From Oscillospiraceae bacterium (GTDB lineage: Bacteria > Bacillota > Clostridia > Oscillospirales > Ruminococcaceae): a stretch of DNA of 64,000 nt. This document shows positions 1-9,444 of the stretch, piece by piece. The number at the start of each line of letters is the position of its first letter. Position 1 is the stretch's first letter. Below the pieces are notes generated by a model. That model was not told the origin of the DNA, did no database searches, and saw only the letters and a list, made by a program, of their open reading frames with translations. The DNA lies in assembly GCA_017462785.1 (NCBI GenBank), contig JAFTQJ010000078.1:1-64000 (forward strand), written 5' to 3'. A program made the position numbers and the translations under genes.

Positions 1-100
1 AGGGGCTTCGCCCCTTGACCCCACGACCTTTTTGAAAAAAGGTCGATCAAAAACTTTTGTCCCTGCCTTCGGCTTCAAAAGAGTGGTTTTTCGATAGACT
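1..100. repeat. Hairpin-rich noncoding stretch at window edge, possible dispersed intergenic repeat
   Basis: This stretch has no plausible gene. It contains two short hairpins: AGGGG-cttcg-CCCCT at 1-15 and GACCTTTTTGAAAAAAGGTC at 27-46. Stretches of this style (a short GC hairpin, CTTGACCCC, then a hairpin and AAAACTTTTG) recall intergenic repeat debris in Ruminococcus-type genomes. That comparison is from memory. No second copy was noticed in the window. Confidence 0.3.
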
Positions 101-103
101 GAA

Positions 104-137
104 GCCTGCTGTACACAATCATACAGCAGGCTCTTTT
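104..137 (+). terminator. Rho-independent terminator of a gene upstream of the window
   Basis: A perfect 10-bp stem (GCCTGCTGTA / TACAGCAGGC) with an 8-nt loop is followed on the plus strand by TCTTTTTTA. The T-run is on the plus side, so it ends a plus-strand transcript from outside the window. It also lies just downstream of the convergent PP2C gene and may serve both. Confidence 0.75.
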
Positions 138-917
138 TTATATCAGCATTCCGGCACGTTTCTTGTCCTCCGCCATCCGCATCATCGCAATGATGGTGAT
201 GTTGTCCGTACCGCCGTTATCCAGTGCCAGATCCGTCAGCAGCCGCAGACGGCGTACCAGGGGCTTGGGGAGTGCGAGGATCTCTTCCATCTCGTCCGTG
301 GAAACATAATCCGAAAGCCCGTCCGAACAGATCAGCAGCACATCTCCGAACTGCACACATTCGTCATTGCTCCGCACGTCAAAATCCGGCGTGGAGGAAA
401 GATTACCAAGCACGGGGAATATAATATTCCGATGCTTATGATTCTGTTTCTCCTCCTTGGTGATCGTGCCCTCCTCGTACAGAAGCTGTACCAGCGACTG
501 GTCACGGGAAAGCTGCGTCAGCCGTCCGCTGCGGTAACGGTACAAACGGGAATCCCCCACATTGATCGTATGAAGTCCCTCATATTCATCCACAGCAATG
601 CCGCAGAGCGTGGTCTGCATGTTGGCAGTTTCATCACGCTGCACGCTGTATTCCGTCAGCTTCCGGTGGATGTCCGCCAGCAGCTCCTCCAGATCCAGCT
701 CACTTGTGTAGGAAACTTCTTTGAGGAGGTGCAGACACATCTCGGACGCAACCTCTCCGCACTGCTCACTGGAAACACCGTCGGCAACCGCTGCAATGAA
801 CGGTGCAGCAACCAGACATTCCGTCACACCCTCCGTCAGTACGGTGCGGTGGATCAGCAGTGCATCTTCATTATTTTCCCTGACTCCCTTATCAGTAATG
901 GCACAGCAATAGTACAT
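138..917 (-). CDS. PP2C-family Ser/Thr protein phosphatase
   Basis: A 259-residue cytoplasmic PPM/PP2C phosphatase that would remove phosphate from Ser/Thr residues using two metal ions. The metal-binding acidic motifs are visible in order: NEDA near residue 16, VADG near 45, CSDGLSD near 197 and GTDN near 237. No membrane segment is seen. The start has GGAGAG about 8 nt upstream. It is monocistronic, convergent with whatever lies to the left, and separate from the PP2C/PASTA-kinase pair at 47-50 kb. The partner kinase is not visible, so the target is unknown. Confidence 0.88.
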   Translation of the reverse strand: MYYCCAITDKGVRENNEDALLIHRTVLTEGVTECLVAAPFIAAVADGVSSEQCGEVASEMCLHLLKEVSYTSELDLEELLADIHRKLTEYSVQRDETANMQTTLCGIAVDEYEGLHTINVGDSRLYRYRSGRLTQLSRDQSLVQLLYEEGTITKEEKQNHKHRNIIFPVLGNLSSTPDFDVRSNDECVQFGDVLLICSDGLSDYVSTDEMEEILALPKPLVRRLRLLTDLALDNGGTDNITIIAMMRMAEDKKRAGMLI

Positions 918-950
918 AGCAATCTCTCCGGCTCATAGAACTTCCATTCT

Positions 951-979
951 ATTATACAATATCTCCCCCTGAAATACAA
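951..979 (-). promoter_or_regulatory. Probable promoter of the PP2C gene
   Basis: On the minus strand TATAAT (956-951) is preceded by TTGTAT (979-974) with a 17-bp spacer. The -10 box is consensus and the -35 is moderate. It lies 34 bp upstream of the start codon. Confidence 0.5.
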
Positions 980-1059
980 TGACAATTTCACATCAAATGC
1001 TTACAACTTTATGACAAACAGGGGATTCCCCCAAAAACCGACATTTTTCGTTTCTGCGG

Positions 1060-2172
1060 TCAGGATTCGCTGTAATTTCCGAGGAACTTGAAGTATTCAA
1101 GGTTCTCCGCAAGGTCGGAAAGGAGTGCACAGACATTGCGGTCACGGATATTGCCGTTGAAGTCCAGATAGAACATGACCTCAAAGCTGCCGTTGCGGAT
1201 GGGGCGGCTTTCAAGCTTCTGGAGATTCATGCCGCAGATGACAAATTTACTCAGCAGACGGTACAGCGTTCCCTCTTCGTGAGGCAGTTTGAGCATTACA
1301 GAAATACAGTCCGCATCCTCCGGCAGCAGAAGCTCCTTGGAAATGCAGATGAATCTCGTGTAATTCGGCACATAATCGGAAATATGATCCTTCAGGATCT
1401 CAAGCCCATACAGCTCTGCACAAGGCTCGGAGCAGATCGCTGCGATCGGTTCACTGCTTTCAGCGACCATCTTTGCCGCTGTTGCCGTGTTGCCGTAGGG
1501 GATCGCATGCATGCCGTTTGCTGTCAGAAAATCCGAACACTGTGCCAGTGCCTGCGGATGGGAATAGACATCCTTGACATCTGAAAGCTTCGTTCCGGGT
1601 TTGACTGCCAGACAATTGGTGATCTCTACGACCGTTGTCTTGTTGATATAGAAATTGTATTTGCCCATGAGGTCATATGCCTGCACCACGGAACCGGCTG
1701 TGGAATTCTGCACCGGAATGATGCCGAACTGCGTTTCACCGTTCTGCACCGCTTCAAATACCTCCGCAAAGGTGCTGCGGTAGGTCGGGCAGCAGTCCGC
1801 ACCGAAGATCTGCTTTGCCGCAGTTTCTGCATTTGCACCCTCCGTTCCCTGACATACAACGGATACCTGCTCCGGAATCCGGAACGGCTTATATGTATTC
1901 GGCTCCTCATCAAAGATCGTCCGGTACTGCAGATGCTTGCTGATGTCGATGATGTTCTTGAACAGCACCTGTGTACAGTTGCCCATGCCCTCGGGAGCCA
2001 TGTTGTACACCTTCTCAAAAATCTCATTTTCACGGGCGGACTGGAAAATCGGCAGTCCGTTTGCCTTTTTGTACTCTGCAACCTGTCTGCAAAGATCCAT
2101 ACGCTCGCAGAAAACGTCAATGATGTCCTTGTCCAGACGGTTGATGTGCTGACGCAGTTCATTCAGATCCAT
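1060..2172 (-). CDS. pheA: Bifunctional chorismate mutase/prephenate dehydratase (P-protein)
   Basis: This enzyme converts chorismate to prephenate and prephenate to phenylpyruvate in phenylalanine synthesis. Residues 1-85 are an AroQ-type helical chorismate mutase (ELRQHINRLDKDIIDVF, with R and K spaced as usual). Residues 110-285 are the dehydratase, with the TRF motif in NYTRFICIS. Residues 290-370 are an ACT domain carrying the ESRP motif of Phe-binding P-proteins, so feedback inhibition by phenylalanine is likely. The ATG at 2172 is chosen because AAGGAG lies about 6 nt upstream. A longer in-frame reading to 2229 has no such site. Length (370) fits the family. The gene is divergent from ruvC. 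Confidence 0.95.
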   Translation of the reverse strand: MDLNELRQHINRLDKDIIDVFCERMDLCRQVAEYKKANGLPIFQSARENEIFEKVYNMAPEGMGNCTQVLFKNIIDISKHLQYRTIFDEEPNTYKPFRIPEQVSVVCQGTEGANAETAAKQIFGADCCPTYRSTFAEVFEAVQNGETQFGIIPVQNSTAGSVVQAYDLMGKYNFYINKTTVVEITNCLAVKPGTKLSDVKDVYSHPQALAQCSDFLTANGMHAIPYGNTATAAKMVAESSEPIAAICSEPCAELYGLEILKDHISDYVPNYTRFICISKELLLPEDADCISVMLKLPHEEGTLYRLLSKFVICGMNLQKLESRPIRNGSFEVMFYLDFNGNIRDRNVCALLSDLAENLEYFKFLGNYSES

Positions 2173-2234
2173 AATGTACTCCTTTATTTTACCAAAATAT
2201 GTTTCTGTCGGCGGCTTGAAACGTCCCAAGTTAT

Positions 2235-2263
2235 ATTATACATAATTTTTTGAAAAAAATCAA
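2235..2263 (-). promoter_or_regulatory. pheA promoter
   Basis: On the minus strand TTGATT (2263-2258) and TATAAT (2240-2235) are separated by 17 bp. The box lies 63 bp upstream of the pheA start and is back-to-back with the ruvC promoter. Confidence 0.7.
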
Positions 2264-2283
2264 CACAAAAATTGTTTAGGGTA

Positions 2284-2313
2284 TTGAAAATGCCACCGGT
2301 TTTGTGTTATAAT
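2284..2313 (+). promoter_or_regulatory. Promoter of the ruvC operon
   Basis: TTGAAA (2284-2289) and consensus TATAAT (2308-2313) with an 18-bp spacer, about 50 bp upstream of ruvC. No Clostridia-type SOS box (GAAC-N4-GTTC) was seen nearby. Confidence 0.7.
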
Positions 2314-2364
2314 GTATAGTGTATGGAATGACTGGGGCATTTTACGCCCGATGGAGTGACGAAA

Positions 2365-2877
2365 GTGAGAATTCTTGGAATCGACCCCGGCTATGCGATC
2401 GTGGGGTTCGGTGTGGTGGACTACGCAGGAGCAAGCTTCACCCCCGTGGAATATGGTGCGATCCTGACACAGGCACATACCCCGTTCACACGGCGGCTCT
2501 GTGATATTGATACGGATATGCGTGAGATCCTGCGGCGGTACCAGCCCGACTGTATGGCGATCGAAAAACTGTATTTCCGCACGAACCGCACCACCGCCAT
2601 TGATGTGGCACAGGCAAGGGGTATCCTTGTACTTGCCGCAGCACAGAAGGGGATCCCCGTTTTTGAATATACTCCCATGCAGGTCAAGCAGGCAGTCGTG
2701 GGCTACGGAAAAGCGGAAAAGCATCAGGTGATGGATATGACACGCCGCATTCTCCGCCTTGAACAGATCCCAAGACCCGATGATGCCGCCGATGCACTTG
2801 CACTTGCCATCTGTCACGGACATTGCTGCCGTGGGCAGATCCTGCCGGAAGCTCCGGCAAACAATACATTCAGATAG
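2365..2877 (+). CDS. ruvC: Holliday junction resolvase RuvC
   Basis: This endonuclease cuts Holliday junctions made during recombinational repair, working with RuvAB. It opens with the RNase H-fold motif RILGIDPG (catalytic Asp), has the second acidic residue in AIEKLYF and the last two in the RPDDAADALALA region. The GTG at 2365 is preferred because GGAG sits 8 nt upstream; another GTG at 2356 overlaps that site. Length of 170 is normal. It starts an operon with ruvA, an SseB-like gene and ruvB. Confidence 0.95.
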   Translation: MRILGIDPGYAIVGFGVVDYAGASFTPVEYGAILTQAHTPFTRRLCDIDTDMREILRRYQPDCMAIEKLYFRTNRTTAIDVAQARGILVLAAAQKGIPVFEYTPMQVKQAVVGYGKAEKHQVMDMTRRILRLEQIPRPDDAADALALAICHGHCCRGQILPEAPANNTFR

Positions 2878-2891
2878 TAAGGAGAAAATCC

Positions 2892-3497
2892 ATGATCTAC
2901 AGCCTTTCAGGAACGCTTATCCATAAGGAAGCTTCCCTCGCAGTTGTGGAATGCGGCGGTGTGGGCTACGCATGCCGTACCACACAGACCACGCTTGCAG
3001 CGATCGGTGCCATCGGCAGTCAGGTGATGCTCTACACCCACCTCTCCGTCCGTGATGACGCAGTGGAGCTGTTCGGCTTTGCCGACCGTGAGGAGCTTTC
3101 CTGCTTCCAGATGCTGATCACCGTGTCCGGTATCGGACCGAAAGCAGCGATCTCGATCCTGTCCGATCTGACCCCGAACCGCTTTGCACTGCTCGTTGCC
3201 TCCGGCGACAGCTCTGCTTTGACCAAGGTCAAGGGCATCGGCAAAAAATCAGCAGAACGCATCGTTGTTGATCTCAAGGATAAGCTTGCTAAAACCAATC
3301 CCGCAGTTGAGGGAATGCCCATGAATGCCGGCAATGCCACGGGTACGGACAATTTGTCCGAGGCACTTGCCGCACTGTGTGTACTGGGCTACCGTCAGGA
3401 GGAAGTCATGCCGGTCCTTCTGAAACAGAGCGAGGATCTTTCCGCAGAGGAACTTATCCGTCTGACCCTCCGTGAAATGGGCAGACGAACCAAATAA
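2892..3497 (+). CDS. ruvA: Holliday junction branch migration protein RuvA
   Basis: RuvA binds the four-way junction as a tetramer and loads RuvB. The 201-residue protein starts MIYSLSGTL, has the OB-fold N-domain (residues 1-63), helix-hairpin-helix motifs (ITVSGIGPKAA near 76 and LTKVKGIGKKSAERI near 110) and the C-terminal RuvB-binding domain (155-201). The ATG at 2892 has AAGGAG about 7 nt upstream. An in-frame extension into ruvC lacks support. It is 14 nt downstream of ruvC. Confidence 0.96.
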   Translation: MIYSLSGTLIHKEASLAVVECGGVGYACRTTQTTLAAIGAIGSQVMLYTHLSVRDDAVELFGFADREELSCFQMLITVSGIGPKAAISILSDLTPNRFALLVASGDSSALTKVKGIGKKSAERIVVDLKDKLAKTNPAVEGMPMNAGNATGTDNLSEALAALCVLGYRQEEVMPVLLKQSEDLSAEELIRLTLREMGRRTK

Positions 3498-3518
3498 ATC
3501 AACTTGGAGGAAACAATT

Positions 3519-4244
3519 ATGAATCTTGACGAATTACTGAAAGCCGCCATCAATGACCCTTCCAAACGTTCGGTGTTTTTACAGACACTCATCCGCAGCG
3601 ACATCTATGTCATCTGCAAGAATCCCGTGAAGCATGGCGACAATAATGAAGGTGTGCAGATGGATCTGATCACGATCCAGAATCCGGAGGGTGATCTGTT
3701 CATTCCCTTTTTCACGAGCCATCGTGCACTTCAGCAGTTTGCCAAGCGTTATGTGGAATGCTACAAGCTCAACTGTCTGCGTTTCTTCGACCTCATCCAG
3801 AATGCTTCCGCTGTCCTGAATCCCAATTCCTATGGCAAGGAATTCAGCTCACCGGAGATCAAGAGCATCCTGATGATCGCAAGAAACCTTCATATCAAGG
3901 CGATCTCTTATAATGAAGCCGAGATCATCAGCTATCGTCAGCCCCAGCGTTCCCTGTCCCATATCACAAGAGCAGCCAACAAGTTCTTTGCAAAGCAGCC
4001 GAACGTTGACCGTGCATTCATTCTCGAAATGACAAGGGGCAGCGAAAGACCGCAGGTGCTCATCATTGTCGATATGATCGGCAACACCCGCAAGCTCTTC
4101 GTGCCGCTTGCAAGGCATCTTTCCCCCTCGCTCAAAAGCGGAGATCATCTGTGTTTCCTGAGCTATGAGCAGGCGAATGCAAGAAAGGCAGTCGAGGATG
4201 TATCACCATTTTATGTCAGAAAGAAGCGATTTTTTGAAAAATAA
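3519..4244 (+). CDS. SseB-family protein
   Basis: A 241-residue soluble protein resembling the SseB (enhanced serine sensitivity) family. The N-terminal half has the family pattern of an acidic helix, a strand block LFIPFFTS followed by LQQFAKRY, and ASAVLNPNSYGKEF. The C-terminal half (about 125-241) looks like the SseB C-terminal domain. The biochemical role of the family is not settled. The ATG at 3519 has GGAGG 8 nt upstream. It is inserted between ruvA and ruvB with short gaps on both sides, so it is probably co-transcribed with the repair genes. A repair role is inference only. Confidence 0.8.
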   Translation: MNLDELLKAAINDPSKRSVFLQTLIRSDIYVICKNPVKHGDNNEGVQMDLITIQNPEGDLFIPFFTSHRALQQFAKRYVECYKLNCLRFFDLIQNASAVLNPNSYGKEFSSPEIKSILMIARNLHIKAISYNEAEIISYRQPQRSLSHITRAANKFFAKQPNVDRAFILEMTRGSERPQVLIIVDMIGNTRKLFVPLARHLSPSLKSGDHLCFLSYEQANARKAVEDVSPFYVRKKRFFEK

Positions 4245-4268
4245 ACCATATCTGATGGAGGCGGCAGC

Positions 4269-5327
4269 ATGATAGAAACAGGTGATTTTTCTGTAGAAAA
4301 CAGATTGGTTTCTCCGGTGGAAACACAGGAGGACTATGTGCTGGAAAAGGGTCTGCGTCCGCAGACGCTGGCAGAATACATCGGGCAGGATAAGGTCAAG
4401 GAAAATCTTGCCATCTACATTGAGGCTGCCAAGCGGCGTGAAGAGGCACTGGATCATGTCCTGCTCTACGGTCCGCCCGGACTTGGCAAGACCACCCTTT
4501 CCGCCATCATTGCCCACGAAATGGGAGTCAATCTGCGGATCACCACCGGTCCTGCCATTGAGCGTCCGGGGGATCTTGCAGCGATCCTGACGAATCTTTC
4601 CCCCGGCGATGTGCTCTTCATTGACGAGATCCACCGTCTGAGCCGTGCCGTGGAGGAGATCCTCTATCCGGCACTGGAGGACCACGCCATTGACATCGTG
4701 GTCGGAAAAGGTCCGTCCGCACGTTCGCTGCGTGTGGATCTGCCGGAGTTCACACTGGTCGGAGCAACCACCAGAGCCGGACAGCTCTCTGCTCCGCTGC
4801 GTGACCGTTTCGGCGTGGTGCAGCGGCTGGAGCTGTACACGCCCGAGCAGCTTGCGGATATTGTACGCCGCAGCAGCATGATCCTCGGCATTCCCTGCAC
4901 CACGGACGGTGCACTGGAGATTGCCGGCAGATCGAGAGGAACGCCCCGAATTGCCAACCGCCTGCTCAAAAGAGCAAGGGATTTTGCGGATGTCATCGGT
5001 GACGGCAGGATCACGGAGGAGATCGCCAGAATCGCACTTGACCGGCTGGAGATCGACCACCTCGGTCTTGACAGCATCGACCGCAGAATGCTCGACATGA
5101 TCATCAGGGGCTACGGCGGCGGTCCGGTCGGACTGGAAACCCTTGCAGCCGCATTGGGGGAAGAGGCGGTCACACTTGAGGACGTGTGCGAACCATTCCT
5201 GATGCAGCTCGGCTTTTTGTCCAGAACCCCGAGGGGACGCTGTGTGACAAGGCTTGCCTATGAGCATCTCGGCTATCCCGTTTCACAGGATTACCAGCCG
5301 GCGGAGCAGCTTCCGCTGGTGGAATAA
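4269..5327 (+). CDS. ruvB: Holliday junction branch migration helicase RuvB
   Basis: AAA+ motor that drives branch migration with RuvA. Walker A is [10 protein letters not shown] (about residue 73), Walker B is [10 protein letters not shown] (about 118), sensor and arginine-finger regions follow ([17 protein letters not shown]), and the winged-helix C-terminal domain ends in SRTPRGR. Length of 352 is normal. GGAGG lies 6-7 nt upstream of the ATG. It is the last ruv gene of the operon. Confidence 0.97.
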   Translation: MIETGDFSVENRLVSPVETQEDYVLEKGLRPQTLAEYIGQDKVKENLAIYIEAAKRREEALDHVLLYGPPGLGKTTLSAIIAHEMGVNLRITTGPAIERPGDLAAILTNLSPGDVLFIDEIHRLSRAVEEILYPALEDHAIDIVVGKGPSARSLRVDLPEFTLVGATTRAGQLSAPLRDRFGVVQRLELYTPEQLADIVRRSSMILGIPCTTDGALEIAGRSRGTPRIANRLLKRARDFADVIGDGRITEEIARIALDRLEIDHLGLDSIDRRMLDMIIRGYGGGPVGLETLAAALGEEAVTLEDVCEPFLMQLGFLSRTPRGRCVTRLAYEHLGYPVSQDYQPAEQLPLVE

Positions 5328-5366
5328 ATACAGCAACAAAATTCATATTTTAAGGAGTTAATTATT

Positions 5367-6719
5367 ATGGGTAGATTATTCGGTACAGATGGAGCAAGAG
5401 GAATTGCAGTCACAGAACTGACATGTGAGCTTGCAATGCAGATCGGCAGAGCTGCCGCACTTGTTCTGACACAGCATTCGAGCCATCGTCCGAAGATCCT
5501 GATCGGTAAGGATACCAGAATTTCTTCCGATATTCTGGAAGCAGCAATGTGTGCAGGCATCTGCTCCGTGGGTGCGGACGCAGAGATCCTCGGTGTCGTG
5601 CCGACACCGGCGGTTGCCTATCTTGTCAAGGAAAGCGGTGCGGACGCAGGCGTGATGATCTCCGCCTCCCACAACAGCGTGGAATTCAACGGCATCAAGC
5701 TGTTTTCCTCCACCGGCTACAAGCTTTCCGATGAGATCGAAGCAGAGATCGAAGCACTGATCCTCGACCATCCGGAAAAGGTGCAGCTCGTCAGCGGCAC
5801 GGAGGTCGGCAGGATCACCTATTATCAGGATGCAGCGGAGGAATATATTTCCCATATTGCCGCAAGCATTCAGACAAAGCCCGAGGGTCTGCGTGTTGCA
5901 CTCGACTGTGCAAACGGCAGCTCTTCCGCAACTGCAAAGGAGCTGTTCACCCGTCTTGGTGCGGAGGTGCTCCTCATCCATGCAGAGCCGGACGGCACCA
6001 ACATCAACAAGAACTGCGGCTCCACACATATGGAAGATCTGATGGAATTTGTCGTTGCCAACAAGTGCGACATCGGTCTTGCTTTTGACGGCGATGCCGA
6101 CAGATGCCTTGCCGTGGATGAAACCGGCGAGCTGGTGGACGGCGATAAGCTCATTGCGATCGCTGCCAAGGCATACAAGGATCAGGGCAGACTGAAGAAG
6201 GACGCAGTTGTAGTGACCGTCATGTCCAACCTCGGCTTTACATACTTCGCAAAGAAGCATGGCATTAAGATGATCACTGCCAATGTCGGCGACAGATATG
6301 TACTGGAAAAGATGCTGGACGGCGGCTACCACATCGGCGGTGAGCAGAGCGGACACATCATCTTCCTCGATGAAGCCACCACGGGCGACGGTCAGCTCTC
6401 CGGTGCGAAGATCCTTGAGATCCTCAAATCCTCCGGCTGCAAGATGAGTGAGCTGGCAAGCGTGATGGACCAGTTCCCGCAGGTGATGATCAATGTCAAG
6501 ATCCCGAACAGCCGCAAGGAAAACTGGAAGAACGACAGCGAGATCACCGACCTCATCGACCGCAAGGAAACCGAGCTTGGTGAAGCAGGACGCATTCTCG
6601 TGCGTGAAAGCGGCACAGAACCGCTGATCCGTGTCATGATCGAGGGCAGGGATTTCAACCAGATCAATGCAATGGCAATGGAGATCGCTGACAAGATCAA
6701 TGAACGTGTCGGCAGATAA
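5367..6719 (+). CDS. glmM: Phosphoglucosamine mutase
   Basis: Converts glucosamine-6-phosphate to glucosamine-1-phosphate for UDP-GlcNAc and peptidoglycan synthesis. The active-site serine loop is MISASHN (about residue 100), the Mg2+ loop is DGDADR (about 242), the sugar loop is GGEQSGH, and the phosphate-binding loop is RESGTEPLIRVM near 408. The 450-residue length fits. AAGGAG lies 9 nt upstream. It sits 39 bp after ruvB with no terminator, so may be read from the ruv operon. Confidence 0.97.
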   Translation: MGRLFGTDGARGIAVTELTCELAMQIGRAAALVLTQHSSHRPKILIGKDTRISSDILEAAMCAGICSVGADAEILGVVPTPAVAYLVKESGADAGVMISASHNSVEFNGIKLFSSTGYKLSDEIEAEIEALILDHPEKVQLVSGTEVGRITYYQDAAEEYISHIAASIQTKPEGLRVALDCANGSSSATAKELFTRLGAEVLLIHAEPDGTNINKNCGSTHMEDLMEFVVANKCDIGLAFDGDADRCLAVDETGELVDGDKLIAIAAKAYKDQGRLKKDAVVVTVMSNLGFTYFAKKHGIKMITANVGDRYVLEKMLDGGYHIGGEQSGHIIFLDEATTGDGQLSGAKILEILKSSGCKMSELASVMDQFPQVMINVKIPNSRKENWKNDSEITDLIDRKETELGEAGRILVRESGTEPLIRVMIEGRDFNQINAMAMEIADKINERVGR

Positions 6720-6731
6720 GGAGAGAATGGC

Positions 6732-7619
6732 TTGAGAGCAGCAAAAAATTGGAAATCATACCGTGTCATAGATACCTCCGACGGAGAAAAACTGGAGATC
6801 TGGAACGGGGTGAGTCTGATCCGCCCCGATCCGCAGGTCATCTGGAAAACGAAAAAAACCGCAAAGCTCTGGTCACAGGCGGATGCGAGATACCACCGCA
6901 GCAGCAGCGGCGGCGGCAAATGGGAATTTCATGCAAAGCTTCCCGAACAGTGGGAGCTGCCCTACGGAGACCTGAAATTCAAGATCCGTCCCACGGGCTT
7001 CAAGCATACCGGACTTTTTCCGGAGCAGGCAGTTAACTGGGATTTCATGGATGGACTCATCCGCAATGCCGGCAGGGAGGTCAGCGTCCTGAACCTCTTC
7101 GCTTATACCGGCGGTGCAACGCTTGCCTGTGCCAATGCCGGAGCTTCCGTCTGCCATGTGGATGCCTCCAAGGGCATGGTGCAGTGGGCAAGGGAAAACG
7201 CCGCATTGTCGGGCTTGCAGGAAAAGCCCATCCGCTGGATCGTGGATGACTGCGAGAAATTCACCCTCCGTGAGATCCGCAGGGGAAAAAAGTACGATGC
7301 CATCATCATGGATCCCCCCAGCTACGGCAGAGGTCCCGGCGGTGAGGTCTGGAAGCTGGAAAACTGCATTTACGACCTCGTGAAGAGCTGTGTGGATGTC
7401 CTGAGCGATGATCCGCTGTTCTTCCTCATCAACAGCTACACCACCGGACTTTCCCCGTCCGTAATGGGCTATATTCTGGACAGTCTGCTGACAAAGAAAT
7501 TCGGCGGTCATGTGTATTTCGATGAGATCGGACTTCCGGTCGAGGAAAGCGGCATGTGCCTGCCCTGCGGCTCCACCGCAGTCTGGTGCAGGGATGATGC
7601 AAGCGAGGCGTTCCGATGA
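6732..7619 (+). CDS. Class I SAM-dependent methyltransferase (RlmI/RlmK-like)
   Basis: A 295-residue Rossmann-fold methyltransferase. The SAM-binding motif is [18 protein letters not shown] (about 120) and the catalytic-type motif is MDPPSYG (about 195), as in the 23S rRNA cytosine-5 methyltransferases RlmI/RlmK. The N-terminal PUA domain of full RlmI is not obvious, so the substrate is not certain. Translation must begin at TTG 6732, with GGAGAG upstream: the nearby ATG at 6727 runs into a stop after two codons. It follows glmM by 12 nt and overlaps ecfA1 by 4 nt (ATGA). Confidence 0.85.
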   Translation: MRAAKNWKSYRVIDTSDGEKLEIWNGVSLIRPDPQVIWKTKKTAKLWSQADARYHRSSSGGGKWEFHAKLPEQWELPYGDLKFKIRPTGFKHTGLFPEQAVNWDFMDGLIRNAGREVSVLNLFAYTGGATLACANAGASVCHVDASKGMVQWARENAALSGLQEKPIRWIVDDCEKFTLREIRRGKKYDAIIMDPPSYGRGPGGEVWKLENCIYDLVKSCVDVLSDDPLFFLINSYTTGLSPSVMGYILDSLLTKKFGGHVYFDEIGLPVEESGMCLPCGSTAVWCRDDASEAFR

Positions 7620-8488
7620 GTGCGATCATTGAGGCGAAAAATCTCGTTTTCCGCTATCAGGAAAATGAAGAGGACGGCACTCCCAAAAAGCAGGAAATCC
7701 CCGTCCTGAAGGATGTATCACTCTCCATTGAAAAGGGCAGCTTTACGGCGATCCTTGGGCATAATGGAAGCGGCAAATCCACCTTTGCCAAGCATATCAA
7801 CGCCATCCTTGTCCCCGATGAGGGTAAGGTCTATGTGGACGGCATGGATACTGCTGACGAGGAAAACCTCTTTGCCATCCGGCAGAAAGCCGGCATGGTG
7901 TTCCAGAACCCGGATAACCAGATCGTTGCGACCATTGTCGAGGAGGATGTGGCATTTGCACCGGAAAATCTGGGCGTTGCCCCCGACGAGATCCGCCGGA
8001 GGGTGGATGATGCACTCAAAGCAGTCAAGATGTATGACTACCGCAGCCATGCCCCGACCCAGCTTTCCGGCGGACAGAAACAGCGTGTTGCCATTGCCGG
8101 TGTCATTGCCATGCAGCCCGACTGCATCATTCTCGATGAACCCACTGCCATGCTCGATCCGCAGGGACGGCAGGAGGTCATGGACACCATCCGCCGCCTG
8201 AACCGTAAAAAGGGGATCACTGTGGTCCTCATCACACATTATATGGAGGAGGCAGCACTGGCTGACCGGATCGTGGTCATTGATGACGGCAGGGTACTGC
8301 TGGACGATGTGCCGAAAAAGGTCTTTGCACAGGTGGAAACCCTCCAGCGTGTCGGTCTGGATGTGCCGCAGGTCACAGAGCTTGCCCATCTGCTCCGGCA
8401 GGAGGGTATAGAGATAGAGAAAGATATTATCAGTGCCGAAGAGTGTGTTGCCGCACTGGAGGCTCTGCTTGAGAAAAATAGAAAATAA
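7616..8488 (+). CDS. ecfA1: Energy-coupling factor transporter ATPase EcfA1
   Basis: First of two ABC ATPases that power ECF vitamin and cofactor importers, with interchangeable S-components. Walker A is GHNGSGKST (about 48), the Q-loop region is [12 protein letters not shown] typical of EcfA, the signature is LSGGQKQR (about 148), Walker B is [12 protein letters not shown] (about 170) and the switch His is in LITHYMEEA. Length of 290 fits. The ATG overlaps the previous stop by 4 nt. No S-component gene is adjacent. Confidence 0.95.
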   Translation: MSAIIEAKNLVFRYQENEEDGTPKKQEIPVLKDVSLSIEKGSFTAILGHNGSGKSTFAKHINAILVPDEGKVYVDGMDTADEENLFAIRQKAGMVFQNPDNQIVATIVEEDVAFAPENLGVAPDEIRRRVDDALKAVKMYDYRSHAPTQLSGGQKQRVAIAGVIAMQPDCIILDEPTAMLDPQGRQEVMDTIRRLNRKKGITVVLITHYMEEAALADRIVVIDDGRVLLDDVPKKVFAQVETLQRVGLDVPQVTELAHLLRQEGIEIEKDIISAEECVAALEALLEKNRK

Positions 8489-8495
8489 TTCGCTT

Positions 8496-8519
8496 CCTGC
8501 CCCGAAATGACGGGGCAGG
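8496..8519 (+). other. Strong hairpin between ecfA1 and ecfA2
   Basis: A perfect 9-bp GC-rich stem (CCTGCCCCG / CGGGGCAGG) with a 6-nt loop lies in the 77-bp gap between ecfA1 and ecfA2. The trailing ATTTG is too short for a typical terminator. It may slow 3'-5' decay or set the EcfA1:EcfA2 ratio. That role is inference. Confidence 0.6.
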
Positions 8520-8565
8520 ATTTGCCGAACATCCGCATCTGCGGAAGGGCTAAGGAATAGGATTG

Positions 8566-9444
8566 GTGAAGCCATTGAGCATTTTGGAAACAGAGGAGCT
8601 GACGTACACATACAGCACGGGTACGCCGTTTGAGAAAACGGCGGTTGACCATGTGAACCTGAAAATCGAAAAAAACTGTATGGTGGGTGTCATCGGGCAT
8701 ACCGGCTCGGGCAAGTCCACGCTCATGCAGCATTTCAATGGTCTGCTGCGTCCGACCTCCGGCAGGGTGCTGCTGGACGGGGAGGACATCTGGGCGGACA
8801 AGAAAAAGCTCCGTGATGTGCGGTTCCGTGTGGGGCTGGTGTTCCAGTACCCCGAATACCAGCTGTTTGAGGAAACGGTCTGGAAGGATATTGCATTCGG
8901 CCCGAAGAATATGGGGCTGAGTGATGCCGAGATCAGAACACGGGTGCTGGAAACAGCGGAGATGATCGGTCTTGAAGAGGAGCTTCTGGAGCGTTCGCCC
9001 TTTGCATTATCGGGCGGACAGAAACGCCGTGCAGCCATTGCCGGTGTCATGGCGATGCGTCCGGAGATCCTGATACTGGACGAGCCGTGTGCAGGTCTTG
9101 ACCCCAAGGGACGCAATCATCTGCTCCGGCAGATCTGTGATTATCAGAAGAAAACCAAGAGCACAGTGATGCTCGTTTCTCACAGTATGGAGGATGCGGC
9201 AGCATATACCGAAAAACTCCTTGTGATGAATCAGGCAAAGCTGTTCTGTTATGATGATACACCTGCGGTGTTCCGCCGGACGGAGGAATTGTGCAGCATG
9301 GGACTGCGGATCCCCCAGATCGCCGGCGTGATGCATACGCTCCGGCAAAAGGGGTATGACCTGCCGGAGGACATCTATACCGTGGAACAGGCACGGGATG
9401 CCGTGCTTTCACTCCTGCGGAAAGGGGGCGGTGCTGCATGCTGA
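8566..9444 (+). CDS. ecfA2: Energy-coupling factor transporter ATPase EcfA2
   Basis: Second ATPase of the ECF module. Walker A is GHTGSGKST, the Q-loop is LVFQYPEYQLFE (the YPEYQLF form is typical of EcfA2), the signature is LSGGQKRR and Walker B is ILILDEPCAGLD. AAGGA at 8552-8556 fits either TTG 8563 or GTG 8566; the GTG is chosen. Its end overlaps ecfT by 7 nt, so the two are translationally coupled. Confidence 0.95.
   Translation: MKPLSILETEELTYTYSTGTPFEKTAVDHVNLKIEKNCMVGVIGHTGSGKSTLMQHFNGLLRPTSGRVLLDGEDIWADKKKLRDVRFRVGLVFQYPEYQLFEETVWKDIAFGPKNMGLSDAEIRTRVLETAEMIGLEEELLERSPFALSGGQKRRAAIAGVMAMRPEILILDEPCAGLDPKGRNHLLRQICDYQKKTKSTVMLVSHSMEDAAAYTEKLLVMNQAKLFCYDDTPAVFRRTEELCSMGLRIPQIAGVMHTLRQKGYDLPEDIYTVEQARDAVLSLLRKGGGAAC

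Noticed and set aside
57..938. A 293-codon plus-strand frame opposite the PP2C gene
   Set aside because: The minus-strand protein has clear PP2C motifs and a ribosome site; the plus frame has no recognisable features.
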